Shown here piece after piece: positions 23,000 through 35,039 of a stretch of 64,000 nt of DNA. The notes under the pieces are model-generated. The model had not been told where the DNA came from. It searched no databases and was given only the letters and a program-made list of their open reading frames with translations. The stretch comes from Stichopus chloronotus (taxonomy: Eukaryota > Echinodermata > Holothuroidea > Aspidochirotida > Stichopodidae). The DNA lies in assembly GCA_021234535.1 (NCBI GenBank), contig CM037832.1:7971135-8035134 (forward strand), in the 5' to 3' direction. The translations under genes were made by a program, and so were the position numbers. Within the stretch, counting starts at the first letter, position 1. Every line of letters begins with the position of its first letter.

Positions 23000-24950
23000 G
23001 CAATCATGCTAGATTCAAAGTGCTCATAATTGAATCATCCAAACCACAATAAAGAAGACACTAAAAGGGAAACATGAGAGAAATATCACATTTACAGGTC
23101 AGCCTCATCTCAAAATTTCTAATTCTCCCTTCTTTAAAATTACATTTCTTTTTCACTGCAGCAAAAACAAATTGAGAGTTGAGAGAGTTTTACAGGTCAT
23201 GGCACTGTCAAATTTAGATGAGATTTTGGCTACCACATCCAGCATATTGCAGTATGCCAGTTAAACTCTTCTAGTAGTCATGTATCACAGAAGCTAATTC
23301 GCCAATAAATTTGACTGCTGTGTGTTGTCAGCCCCAAAACACGGTTAGTGCAGAGCGGATTATGTGACAGTATGTACAGTATGCCTGAAATATTTTCAAA
23401 ACTAAAACTCCCTGTTCTTGCTACTTGCATGACAGGATTACAAAGGCAGTTACCTGCGCTGGTGTAATTTCGTTTCAATGGGGGGATGGGGTGAACTGGA
23501 AAACCTCAAAACTAGGCAATACCTTAAGCTCATAATGGATGGGGTCCAAGAGCCTTCCTTAATTAGGGCCCTGGTGGGCTTAGGGGACCCACTCAGAAAC
23601 ACCAGGAAAACTGTTTTTGTTCAACGTAAATTTCAGATAGATGTTGGGTTTTGGTATAATTATGTATATAGGGAATTATGTATATAGGGAAGTTAATGGT
23701 ATGAAATGTCAGAGCATAGATTTTTCAAAGAATTAAAAGAACATTCTGACCATTTAAGTGACTTGTTATGGTAATGATATCATGCAACTAAGAGTATTTT
23801 TCTTCCACAGGAGGGTACATTTCCCTTTTAGGCTCTACTGCAGCATCATTTTTAAATACAGCATCACACTTAATCCAGCAACATGAGATGCGATCTCACA
23901 AATGTATCTATAGGCTACTTAAATAAATGTGATGTATCCCATAAGAAATTAATATAAGGCTAGGTTAACAGAGTGAAATCTTTATATTTCAAAACAACCA
24001 TTTCTCATGTTGGGTAACTTACATTCACGTAACATTCATGGTTTAATCTGAACTCGGCTGAGGACAAAAGTAAGTCCACTTTTTGAAGGGAGTTGCACTT
24101 GGCCTAGACTTGGACTGAGGCTAGGGTTTCTTTTCAGAGGGAAGGGAGCATGGGGGGAGTGAAAGCTTTTAATAGGCGGTAGGGTCGCAGCTTTTGATGA
24201 GGAGAGTGAGCTCAAAGGTCTCATTTTGGTAGGAACACAGGACAGTGACTTCAGAGACATGTGGTTGCCTGATCCCCATAGAGTAGATAAGACCTGAGAC
24301 TGGATCAACAAGGGACTCGAGTAAACCATGTTTAATTCAGCAAACAACTTCAATTTCAAGTTTTTGAAAGACTTCTGCAAAGGCCATCTACATGGGAGAT
24401 CACTACAATTAGCAATGACAATCTTGAACTGACCCGTTATAAAATGTCATAGATTAGAATGGCTTCAAAATGCACTGCAACTTTTCCACAACTATTCTGT
24501 GCATTGGTGAAATTTTTGACTGTCAGCATACAACAAGCCTGGCTAGTTGAACTTGTTAAAATTAACGGTGAAATAATTAGTTGTATTTTAATGGAAGCAT
24601 GACTTTCTACCTAGTCTATTTGTCCGGTGGGTCATGAAGACATAGAAACTATGTACAATTACCATTTCCAAAAGCATTGATAAAATCCAGTCCAACCGGA
24701 TAAAATGCGACCGGATTTCGACTAAGGTTTGGCCACACATCTGGTCGAGCCAGATCTTAAAATTAAAATCTGTTGCATCCCTACAATTTTGTATTCATTC
24801 TCTTCATCTCCTTTCAGCAGTTGATTTTAATGTATCTCCAACTTCAGACATTACATGTAGGAAAAGATAAAACACAAAATTTAAACAGTGACATGTACGT
24901 AATTTGAAACTGAGCAGTCAAAAATGGATTGATAATTTCCTCTGCAGTAA
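23000..24950. other. no supported gene
   Basis: Spacer between the group A and group B clusters. A 114-codon minus-strand frame at 24036-24380 is Ser/Pro/Leu-rich without a recognisable domain and was not accepted. Confidence 0.35.
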
Positions 24951-24952
24951 GT

Positions 24953-25919
24953 TTACAGTTCAGTTGGACCTTTAATTTGTCTCTCCCGATGTTCCTGTTT
25001 GATGTTGTTGATGCTATTTTGGATTTCTTCTTTGGAGAATTGTGGGAAGTACTTAACAACCATCAAGATTAGTTGATTATCATCTTCAATGCTTGTGCTC
25101 TCCATTTTGCCATCGCTAGTGATTGTCGTGCAGTCTCTCGCAGCTGATGTTTATCCTGAGATCGCCATGGTAACCTACAAGTATTATGTCATTAAAAACT
25201 CTAGAAGTTGTTTTCACAGTTTTAAATGACACCATTTTGTTTATTTCCAGTGCATCTGCGATGGTTGCCTCTGTCAATGTGTTCAGAGTTGTCAAGACTT
25301 CCCAGTATTTCCCATCTTCACTAAAAATCTGTCGAAGCGTCCCAGCTTTGATATCTTGCTCTTTCAGTTCCTGGCAAAATGCTATGATTCCATGGCTTAA
25401 TTGGTAACACCTGTATGCTGCAATTCCTCGCTTGTACTCAAGAGAAACACGTCTGAAGTTGAGAGAAATAGGAGGGAAAAGTTGTTGTTGATTCCCTACA
25501 TCCACAAGGTGCTTGGATCCTTTGTGAGTAAGATTTTCGACTATGACTGCAATGTGGAGATCTATCAATGGATCTCTCCAACGATAGATGCTACCCTTAA
25601 TCTGGTAGGTCTTGAACCCGAGATTATCCAGAACTGCTTTCAGAAAGCTGTTGATCACCACGCAGTTACCTCCTTTAAGAGATATCATTGCTTCTTTACA
25701 CTGATGGAGAGAGAGGAGGGAGGCACCATCTTTGGAGGAGATGAAGGGAATGTTGGTAAAAGGTGTCTTCAGTTTCATCTGTCCCATCAGTTTGGTGAGA
25801 AATGCTGCTCTGTCAGTCTTCATTAGTTTCTCAGGACTTTGTATTTCCAACTTGTTCTGCAGATAAAAGAGTGTCTCATCCTTTGTGAGAGGATATGATA
25901 GCTGTAATGAAGAAATCAT
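24953..25919 (-). pseudogene. NAT-like copy 4, group B, C-terminal frameshift
   Basis: An ATG at 25919 opens 267 codons with an intact catalytic set: Cys86 in K-G-G-N-C-V-V-I-N, His122 in D-L-H-I-A-V-I-V, Asp140 in H-L-V-D-V-G. Near 25130 one extra base relative to copy 6 (gtgcagtctctcgc against gtgtatctctcgc) shifts the frame and ends the ORF at 25116. The usual last ~55 residues continue in another frame to a stop at 24953, ending G-P-T-E-L. The catalytic domain would survive, so a shortened product is conceivable. I call it a pseudogene because the tail is well conserved in copies 5 and 6. A sequencing error in the assembly is the alternative. Confidence 0.75.
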
Positions 25920-25967
25920 GGATAGTGTGAGCTGATATGATAGCTGTAATGAAGAAATCAGGGATAG
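25884..25967 (-). repeat. 42 bp tandem duplication over the copy 4 start
   Basis: Two 42 bp units (starts at 25884 and 25926) each contain, on the minus strand, GATTTCTTCATTACAG|CTATCATATCC, a polypyrimidine tract with an acceptor AG. The ORF start ATG exists only in the unit nearer the gene; the other unit has CTG there. The same duplication occurs at copy 5 (42096-42179), while copy 6 has a single unit. Confidence 0.8.
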
Positions 25968-26582
25968 TGTAAAATGAGAGTGTTAAGAGAGAATGATAAA
26001 TATAGAGGGCATGTTGGTGAACAAGGATTATCTGGTGATCACTCTGTTCATTTCTCATTGAGGTCTCTCAGTGCCTCCTATCCGGACCGCTTGTGTGTAC
26101 AACAAGTCTCCTTCTAAATCTTATCTCGAGCAGCCAGTGTACCATTTGCATAGGGACAATGGTGCCCACTATACAAGAAATTCAAGTTTTCTTTCTTACT
26201 GCACAACATGGCTGGCATGTCTCTTTTAGATGCATGCTGTTTTAGGTAGCTCTTACATGTGCACATTTTTCACGCCTTGAATTCTGAGGCATGCGAGTAT
26301 GATCGCCCACCATCCTTGCTTGAAATCATTGTGAGAAGTGCCATTTTTTGCACACCTAGAAGAAAAATGGGACAACAGGCAATCTATGAAAGTTTTATAA
26401 AGCAGCACACCTACAACTCTCCTTAATTTCCTGAGAAATGTCATACCAACACATGTATGTTTGCGCACTATCACATTGAGTAAAAGAACCCATTGTCATT
26501 GGGGGTCAACAGTGGACAAATTGCAAAAGCCTTGTGAACATGATATATTCTGTTACAGCTAGGAAAGCTTAATGTCATACTT

Positions 26583-27437
26583 AATCGAAGCCCTTAGCTT
26601 CGATTCTTGGATTTACTCAGCTCGTTGTGTGAATTTTTTTCTCAGTTTCACCTGCGTTGGTGCCCACGAATAGTTGCGTTACACGTTCCTGAGCACACAA
26701 GTGTAATGGCATATTCAACAGGAAGGTGAACAGTGACGCAGACATTTCTGTTGTTTTATTAAGTGCTAGTCGCCATTTCAGCCTGCTTGCAAGACCCTTT
26801 GAATTTTATCATACTGTGTAACACTGTACCCTTTCGAAATATTACCGACTTTCACTCAGGGAAAATAGGGGATTTGATTGATTGCTTCAAGTCGTTTCCA
26901 CCTACCCAGCATTCTGTTCATTGTAGCTTCAAATTGGTACTGACAGTGACATATGCGGCTAACGCGCAAGCTGTCCGGTAGTAGTGATGACCACCATAGT
27001 ACGACCAATGATATGTTACTGCGATCATTGTGCTCCTTCTTTTCACTTCGCTACTTGAAGAAGAATCTTCAGTTTACCGCCAGAATCCATTGCTGGCGGA
27101 GTTTATTAGGCCTAGCATTACTTGCATTACTCCCGCTTCGGTTTTCAAAGAGTTTGTAGGTTAATATATATGCAGGCATTACTTGGCATTTGTGAATTCA
27201 CTGTGGTGGTGTTCAGTGTGAGTTCTCGGAGCCATACCTATAGGTGGCTCTTAGTGCGTGCCGTTATACCACCTAGGCCAAGCTTATTTGTTTGTGTTAG
27301 AGTTTGTCAATCTCATTTTAGATATCTCGTAGCCTAAGCCATACATGTTACTGTGCGGATCTGCAATCATGGGTGCAGCATATATGTTCACAGTCCCAAT
27401 GGGCTTTGATGTACTTGCCTGCAAGTTCAATTCTTCT
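26583..27437. mobile_element. about 855 bp insertion in block X
   Basis: Block Y runs straight from 'aaagcttaatgtcatat' to 'ttcgtatgtggatttacca' (44030-44065). In block X the same flanks are separated by this sequence. It starts with a small palindrome (cgaagcccttagcttcg). I found no coding domain, terminal inverted repeat or clear target duplication, so the class is unknown. Confidence 0.6.
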
Positions 27438-27621
27438 AGTTCGTATGTGGATTTACCACATAGAAGAAAATCGATCTTGGCTTGAATTGAGTTCAAGGAG
27501 CATTTGAGATCAGGAACAAACTACAGCCACATTCAATGTGTCACTTAGGGAATGTGTAATGATCTCATACTTACTGCAGTGTCACATGAAGTTGTGTCAC
27601 AGTGACTTTAAAAGGATAGAC

Positions 27622-29250
27622 TTGTTCCTAGTAACACGGTCTTGCTTCCCTCAGCTGTTTGATACACCTATATTTTCTTACTCCAACTAGTTTTGAGTGA
27701 AAACGTAACAAGCCTGTGCTTGATTAAGCCCCTCTTGTGAGGTGGGGTCAGGATAATTTTTATTGAAGCTAAATTAATAGGATGTAAGAAATATTGTGGT
27801 AGGATTGAAACTACCCTGATTTTTGTCAGTTTTGGCCATTGGATTTCTGTTGCAGTGAGAAACAATATATATTACGTGAAGTGTGTGCATGTTTATAGGG
27901 ACCAAGTTGTGATAATATTTGTAGAAATAAGGAAAATCCTGTCTTGGAGAAATGAGCTCCATACAAGCACACTCCATGTAACCGATGTTGTCCATCAAAT
28001 TCACTGTATTTCAGGACGTACAAGGTGTAAATTGTACCTGTATGAACGGCCCAGTATACAAGTAATGCTACCTGCATTAGCAAATTCAGGGTTTGTCATT
28101 ATTTATGTTTATAGTTGGGAATATATAATCATTATGTACATTGCACTTGTAGCAGTTAAACATGTGATTTCAGAAAGCACTGATTTTCTTACAGATTTAA
28201 AATGGAAATAGGGCATTCACAATTCACTAATTATGCATTCAAAGACTATGTATGGCTTTAATTGTTGTTGAACCATCCAGTTTCATTGATAAACTTATAC
28301 GAAATCTTTATCTCGTCAGTATGTTATGCACAACATGAGTGCCTGAAGATCCATCATTTGAACTTTTGAAAGTTTGAGTGACCAACTATTCTTGAACAAC
28401 ACCTGATTGAATTTTTATCTGTGAGAAACTTATTTCTGGAAAAGAAGGGCACTGTCTTCACTCATTTTGAATAATTTATCATTCTGTCTTCACAAATATT
28501 GGTTTGAAAAATACGACAATCTTCATGTAAAACAAATTCCAAGCTTACTTCTCTTAAACTCTCTCGGACAAAAAAACTTAAAACTTGTGCATCTTTTGGA
28601 TTGTTCTGTAGTCATTTTCCTGTATCAAAACTGAGAGCAAACCAACCGATAAGATAAATGTCACAGGACTTTGCATTACGACATGTACATGGTAGGTCTA
28701 AACAAATTTTTCAAAACTAAACATCCTGCCACTCAATGCTGTAATTAGTATAAAACCCATAGTCTCTACTTTGAAACCATACCTGACAGCATTATCCGAG
28801 CATTTCATTGGTTGACAGTTCACCATGTGACAACTAAACTGATTAGCATTGATACATGCGAGAGAAGACCATGTGGGACCTTCTTGAGAAGTTCTGGTAT
28901 GCCCAGAGTTAACTTGTTGGCATGTGGTTTTAAATATCTGTGATTACTTGCAGTTGTGCTCTGTTGGTCTGTGTTAAGCACAGCCATGTTTGTTGGAACA
29001 CAATATTTGTGTTCTAATACTTTAAGGGTTCAAGAGTTTTTCCATCCAACAAAATACTGACAGTTCCATTTGCAGGAGGGTACTGTGGGAGCTCAGAATT
29101 GGCCATTTCCTGTCATCTAGGTGGTCTTTTTATCCAACTTCTTTGGTACCCTCCATTTCAAATGATGGTGGTGCTATACTTAGACTAGTGTCATTACCAT
29201 GACTGCTTTATCCCACTAAATTTAACCCTTTCTGACTTATCCCCCTACAC
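27622..29250. mobile_element. about 1.6 kb block X insertion, family also at 42645-43880
   Basis: Absent from block Y, where 'tttaaaaggatagg' is followed almost at once by 'cacacaaaagaaaaa' (44213-44250). Part of it (about 28290-28470, with 'tttttatctgtgagaaacttatttc') is the reverse complement of 43290-43440 in the block Y-specific insertion. The two insertions therefore seem to be one repeat family in opposite orientations at different sites. No ORF is recognised. Confidence 0.5.
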
Positions 29251-29792
29251 CACACAAAAGAAAAAGGATAAAAAATGTTGAGTTTTATCACTGTAATTGT
29301 ACTGCCAGACACTGAGTTGTTGGTGCCAACAAGCAGTTGCAGAAGAAAGAGCATGCATCCAGTCTTGCACTTTGAAACTTTGGACCTTCTTCATGCCCTA
29401 TTAACATATGACCCTAGCTGTGTCCAATTTTAGATTCTTCCACCAGGAATGTCAGTTCACCGGCACCCCCATCTATCGCAAAATGGCACTGCAATACATT
29501 GAGTTGCATAAAGGTCTACCTACCTTTCTGTGTTCATTTGAAGCTGTTTTCCTCCAGAGAGAGTATATCTGTCTTCTGTTCAGCAACCCAAGTCCCTTGT
29601 TGGTCATCTTTACATACTGTTTCAGCTGTTTCAGGTGGAGCATGTTTCCTAAGCCAGCATAATTCCAAGGCGCTTGTGTCACATACAAAATGGGTGTTTG
29701 GCGTACACCTTGACAAAAGGCTGCATTGATTTTTCAGGAATGGTAGTCCTTGTCTAGATCTCCACGACTTTTTAACAGCAGAACTCAGTTCA

Positions 29793-30130
29793 TGCATTCA
29801 TTGGAGTGCATTCAGTCAAGACATTTTACTGTTAATTTTCTTTTGAAATCTTCTCAGGTCGATGGCATGCATGAATAGGTAAATATGTATGACCTCTGTG
29901 TATACGCATTCAATGGAGTGCATTCAGTCAAGGCATTTTACTGTTAATTTTCTTTTGAAATCTCCTCAGGTCGATGTTATTCATGAATAGGTAGATATGT
30001 ATGACCTCTATGAATACGCATTCATTGGAGTGCATTCAGTCAAGACATTTTACTGCTAATTTTCTTTTGAAATCTTCTCAGGTCGATGTCATGCATGAAT
30101 AGTAAATGTGTATGGCCACTATGTATACGC
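29793..30130. repeat. minisatellite, three units of about 113 bp
   Basis: The unit 'gcattcattggagtgcattcagtcaagacattttac...caggtcgatg...gacctctgtgtatac' starts near 29793, 29907 and 30019. Block Y has one unit at about 44780-44890, so the amplification took place in block X after the duplication, or was lost in Y. Confidence 0.8.
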
Positions 30131-30460
30131 AATAGTCACATATAGCATCACAGTTGTCTGTATGCAAGTTGATTTAGTACTGTACAATGTACCATGCACA
30201 GTTTTTTTCAAGTAGGTCAGGTAAGTAAAGGTAGGTTCTGTACGTATGTAGGTACATAGGGCTTACTTTACTGAGAAAAGATTATGCACGCCTTTTAGGG
30301 ATCTGAGGACCAAGTCATCATTTTGAAACAATTTTGTTAGTTTCAGTTAGAAGAAAATGTATTCAGTCATAACATGCGTGTGTGTTATGTGTGTTTGCGA
30401 TGCTAATTGTTAATAATACGATATCTTGAGAAAAGGTAAATTCACAGCGCGTACTCCCTC

Positions 30461-30562
30461 ACCTCATATAACCTATGCATTACCATATTGACCATGGTCT
30501 AACATCTGGCAATTTTGTGTGTGTGTGCGTGTGTGTATCTGGTCACCGCCCTTCCATAATTG
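30461..30562 (+). repeat. DIRS left inverted terminal repeat
   Basis: From 'acctcatataacctatgcat' through a GT microsatellite to 'ggtcaccgcccttccataat'. It is the reverse complement of 36504-36602. The outer 22 bases (30439-30460) differ from the right tip, as is usual for DIRS ends. Confidence 0.9.
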
Positions 30563-31165
30563 CCAGCCTTTTGGTCTGACAGCGAAGTTCTAAGCTGCAA
30601 ATTGCATCTGCTTGTATCTGCTGCAAAACTCCAAGTTTCTTTGATTATCATCGAAATCTGTGTGATCCTCATCCTTTCCCATCCTTCTGGACCTGTTTTG
30701 GATGAGTATCCTATTTATTTCATGTCTTTTTCACGTTTTTGCAACACGTGTGCGGCGGGTGTGGGCTAGGCCTTGGACTCGCTATACTGTTACATTATGT
30801 TGTAGGTTGTTATATATGTAACTTGTTAGGCTACATGATTTGCCACCCTGTTACATCATTTGGTATTCGTATTTATATGTAACGTCATTAGGCTTCATGT
30901 TTAGCCACTCAGTGTGTATCTCCGTTTCGTATTCACTTCACTTTGGGGGACATTTTTTCCCTTGCTATTTTTCCCGAGTGTTTCTTGTGCCAAGGGGCTC
31001 AGCGTGGGGAGTGATTCCTCCGTGCAAGCCCTCGGCCTACAGCAGGTTTTCGTTACGTATTTCGGCCGGGTTACGTTTCCCGCTCGGTTTTTCTACGTAC
31101 CAAACAAAGTGGGACATTGTTTTTGTTACTTGCTTGTTGATTCCTTAGCTTCTCCTTCAGATAAG

Positions 31166-33173
31166 ATGGAGAAAACGCAAGATGTTTGCTCCACTTGTAA
31201 ATGCTTGCGGCTGTTCAGTGCATGGGACTTCCATGCTCAATGTCCGAGGTGCCGGCCGTGTGAGGAAGGCTTGCCGTGCGCAGTTTGCTACACTTGGCCT
31301 GCGGAACGCTGAACAACTACGACCGAGTGGATCCACAAGCGCGACGAACAGCGTGTGAAGGCGGCCTCGAAACCCCGTGAGATGAAGTCCGTGGCCGGTC
31401 AGTCTTCCCGGCCGACGCAATCGGATCATCGTACCCGAGATTCCGCGACGGAGTGCCGTGCCCAGGATCCGGATGGAGCAAGTCGTACCCGGGTTTCTAG
31501 CCGTGCCCAGGATTTGCCGTCTAGCCAACACAACCGAACCCTGTCGTCTTCTGCTCGGGTCGCCATGGTGGATGGCATAAGACCTTCACAGAGCGAAGAG
31601 GCCGTCCCACATGGGGACAGAAATCATTCCAACCTGCAGGCCTCCATAGCCGATCGAGTAAGCCCTGGCTTCGGTTCCGAGGCCCCCGGAGCTTCCGGGC
31701 TAAGCCCTCTGCCGCAGTCCAGCACCGGGACTACGGGCGTGCTCCCCCATGCTTTGCCGGCTGCCGTGGGTGACGGTGTAAGTCCAGCCACTTCGGCCAG
31801 ACCAGGTCATCTGGAGGCGGGACCGGCCTGGCCCCAGGATCCATTGCCGGAAGACCCGGTGGAAGACCGGGCGGTCCTGGATCTGTTTGCTTCGAGTTCA
31901 GAGTCGTTCTCGAGACACGCCCGCAACTTTGAAGGGTTTCCGCCTATGCAGGTTGAGGACCCCTTGGAGCACCTGCTTACGGATAGGGCTAACCCCGCAC
32001 CGCAGGGCCCGTCGGCCCCTAGCGCTGAGCCACCACGACAAGCGGCCTCGCCATCCCTTGACCTAGATTTGTTCTTCCGCAGCGGGACTTCCCAAATCAC
32101 TCCAGCGACCGGCACGCCTCCGTGAGAGCGTGGAGATCTTCCCTCAGAGGGCGAGGAGGATGAGGCGTTGCGAGGCACCGATATCTCAGTAGACACTAAC
32201 GAGCACTGCAGCTGCAGTTCTGGGCAGGACTCTGGGTTATCCGCTGGACGCTTTGCCTTCCGCGGCAAAAGCGCCAGTGTCGCGCTTGACACTGAACGCG
32301 GCTTTATCAGCCCCGCGTGCTTCCATTCCCGTTGATGCGGAATGCGAGCAGCGCTTTCGATCGTTAGCCTCGGCTCGTCAATGGACAGCTTTCCAGCGTG
32401 ACGCAGCCTGGGCCTTTCACGTAGATGAGTCCGATTGGCTGAACTTATTCTCAGCACCGCATATCCCTGCACGGGTTAGGGAGCGGCTGCGAGCGGCGGG
32501 CATGTTGGACTCGCGAGATAGGTTTTTGCGATAGAAACTCCTGCCGCCTGGAGAAGGCGATGTATGATGTTGACCGAGCGTTGCGAGCGGGGATGAAATA
32601 TGCCCCCGCTTTTCTCCTGTTTGCCGAACTCTTGAATAGATCATTTTCACAGACTCAATCCGCCAGCGTTTCACCCGCGGATACGGGCGCCGGTCATCGC
32701 CCTCCTCGGTCCAGTCGCAAGGTCCGTTTTTGACCAGTTCGCGAGAATTTCCGTCAAGGCGACCACGAAGCGTCGCGATCAGGTCCTCGACTCTCTAGAC
32801 TGGTCATCCCGCAGTTGAGGCCTTTAGGGACCTACCAATTCTAGGTAATGATTTGTTCGGCGGCCAGTTTGACGCAAAGCTCCGGGAGGGGGCGGAGCGG
32901 CTCAAGGCTCTCCGTGAGGCCGACGAGCATTTGTCACGTCTTGGGAACACCTCTGGCCAGCAGATCCATCAGCAAGGTTCCGGACGGAACCGCAGATCGG
33001 ACCAAAACCGGTACCTCCAGGGCAGGTCGGCCCAATCAAGGTACAAACTGTGCTCCCGCCAGGGTGGCTCGGGTGGCCACAACAGTCGGAATGACTCTCG
33101 TCAAAATCAGCAGCAATCGGGCCAATCTAGTTTCCGTTCCCTTAACAGAGGCGGCCAATCCAAGAGGCCCTAG
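31166..33173 (+). pseudogene. DIRS ORF1 (gag-like), degenerate
   Basis: A start at 31166 gives a short Cys/His-rich N-terminus (C-S-T-C-K-C, then D-F-H-A-Q-C-P-R-C and C-A-V-C) resembling the zinc-finger-like start of DIRS gag proteins. An in-frame TGA at 31310-31312 interrupts it. The frame then continues as a Ser/Pro-rich stretch to a stop at 32125. Later gag parts appear in other frames: 32253-32534, and 32853-33173, which begins with F-G-G-Q-F and ends in a Gln/Ser/Arg/Asn-rich basic tail. At least one stop and two frame changes separate these parts. Confidence 0.75.
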
Positions 33174-33179
33174 GGGTTC

Positions 33180-34990
33180 CCACCCCACCGGCGGTGTCCA
33201 GGCTGGTGGGGGGCAGCTGAGACACTTCTTACCGGCGTGGCGCGCGATTGCTCCGGATGCTTGGGTTCTGGGGGTACTCGCAGAGGGATACCGGATAGAG
33301 TTCACGGCTCCCATCCTCATCTGGCCTCTTCCGGCCAACACCGATCCCGGATGAAGAGGCACAAAGGGTTGCTCTCGAGCAAGAGTTGGAGGACCTTTTG
33401 GCCAAGGGGGCCATCGAATAGGTTCATGCCAAGAGCAACCTTCTGTTCCACTCCACCTTCTTCCTCACGCCGAAGAAGAACGGGACGTGGAGACCCAGCC
33501 TGAACCTAAAGCCTCTCAACAAACAATTCGTGCGTCCACAAGGGTTCAGGATGGAAACACTCGCGACCATACTTCCCATCCTCGCGAAGGGTATGTGGGC
33601 GACAGCCATCGATTTGAAAGACACGTACCTCCATGTCCCATTCACAAAGCGTCGAGACGCTTCCTCACTTTCGGATACCGCGAAGCCGATTACCATTTCG
33701 TGGCCTTGCCCTTCGGGCTGTCAACCGCGCCGCGAGTGTTCATGTGGGTGACCCGCGCGGTTCTGCCGTTCTTTTGGCGAGCCGGAATAACAGTATTCGC
33801 CTACCTAGACGATTGGCTGGTGTTGGGGTCTTCGGAGAGAGACGCGCGCGACAACACGGCACACATGCTTCGCACTTTACACGACATCGGTTGGATCGTG
33901 AACGAAGCGAAATTGGCACGCACACCCTCTCAGTGGATCACGTACCTCGGGGCGCGACTAGACCTCTCTTCGGGAATGGCATTCCCCACAGAAGAGAGAG
34001 TTTCAGACCATGTCCCGGATGCGAGAAAGATTCTCGCCGCACCGCAAGCGACGGCTCTTCTGTGGCAGCAGCTCCTAAGAAGGATGGCGAGCTTAGTAGG
34101 TCTCCTCTGCCTGTGCCGGCTCTACATGCGTCCCCTCCAGTGCCACTTCTTGACATACGCGCCCGCGCCGGACCCGCACCTGGGCCAGCTCATACCGCTG
34201 CCAACAGAGCTGCGCCCCTTTCTACAATGGTGGACGCACGAGCACAATCTCACTGGGGGCAGACATTTCCGCAACGACGTGCCATTAGCTACTATCACGA
34301 CAGACGCGTCGCAGTCAGGTTGGGGCGCGACATGGAATGGGCAGGTGGCCGCAGGGGTGTGGTCCTGGACCAAAGCGGCCCAGAACATCAACGTGCTCGA
34401 AACAGAGGGCGGTACTGCGAGCGATTTGCCACTGGCGCACTCCCTTGGCGTGTTACCTAGTGACGGTGTGCTCAGACAATTCCACCACGGTCGCCTACAT
34501 AAACGGCCCCGGGGGCACGAAATCAGCTACCCAACTGCAACGGGCGTGGGACCTTCTGCTACTGTGTCAGTCCCTAGGCATCACGCTCCGCACAGCACAC
34601 GTCGCTGGTCAGCAGAACGTGCTGGTGGACACGCTCTTGCGAGGCACATACGATTCGGGAGCCTGGACTATTGTGCGGCGCTGGGCTTCTCACATCTTCG
34701 CCCTCTACGGTTGGCCCTACGTAGACATGTTTGTGTCGGCGTCCGACGCCCAACTACTATCCTTCGTGTCTCGCTACGCGACACCCACGGCCTGGAGGGT
34801 AGACGCCCTCTCCTTCTTGTGGACGGACCTCACGATGTACGGGTTTCCCCCCTTCGCGCTCATTCACACGGTCCTGCGTCGTCTCCAGAACACGCCGGCA
34901 GACCTACTAGTGGTGCTGTGTTGGCCGAACCAACCGTGGTTCCCCACTCCTCCGGCTCCTCCACGACCTACCCTTCCTGTTTCCGCCAGT
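33180..34990 (+). pseudogene. DIRS reverse transcriptase-RNase H, degenerate
   Basis: RT signatures are split over frames. P-K-K-N-G-T-W-R-P lies near 33470, and A-I-D-L-K-D-T-Y-L-H near 33600 in one frame. A frameshift near 33650 leads to L-P-F-G-L-S-T-A-P-R and the catalytic Y-L-D-D at 33802-33813 in the next. RNase H begins with T-T-D-A-S-Q-S-G-W-G near 34300. After another frame change near 34440 it continues with D-N-S-T-T-V-A-Y and the H-V-A-G-Q-Q-N segment, then W-P-N-Q-P-W-F-P, a motif typical of DIRS polyproteins. The original product would have copied the element RNA in the cytoplasm or nucleus. Confidence 0.9.
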
Positions 34991-35039
34991 ACCGGATCTC
35001 CTAACACAGCGCAGCAGAGCTCTCCGTCACCCGGACCTA

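Noticed and set aside
24036..24380. 114-codon minus-strand open frame
   Set aside because: Ser/Pro/Leu-rich with no recognisable domain, no paralog in the duplicated blocks and no splice context; probably chance.
25401..25826. 141-codon plus-strand frame opposite NAT-like copy 4 (also 41541-42110 and 49738-50163)
   Set aside because: Antisense shadow of the NAT-like coding sequence; its apparent conservation is explained by the minus-strand gene.
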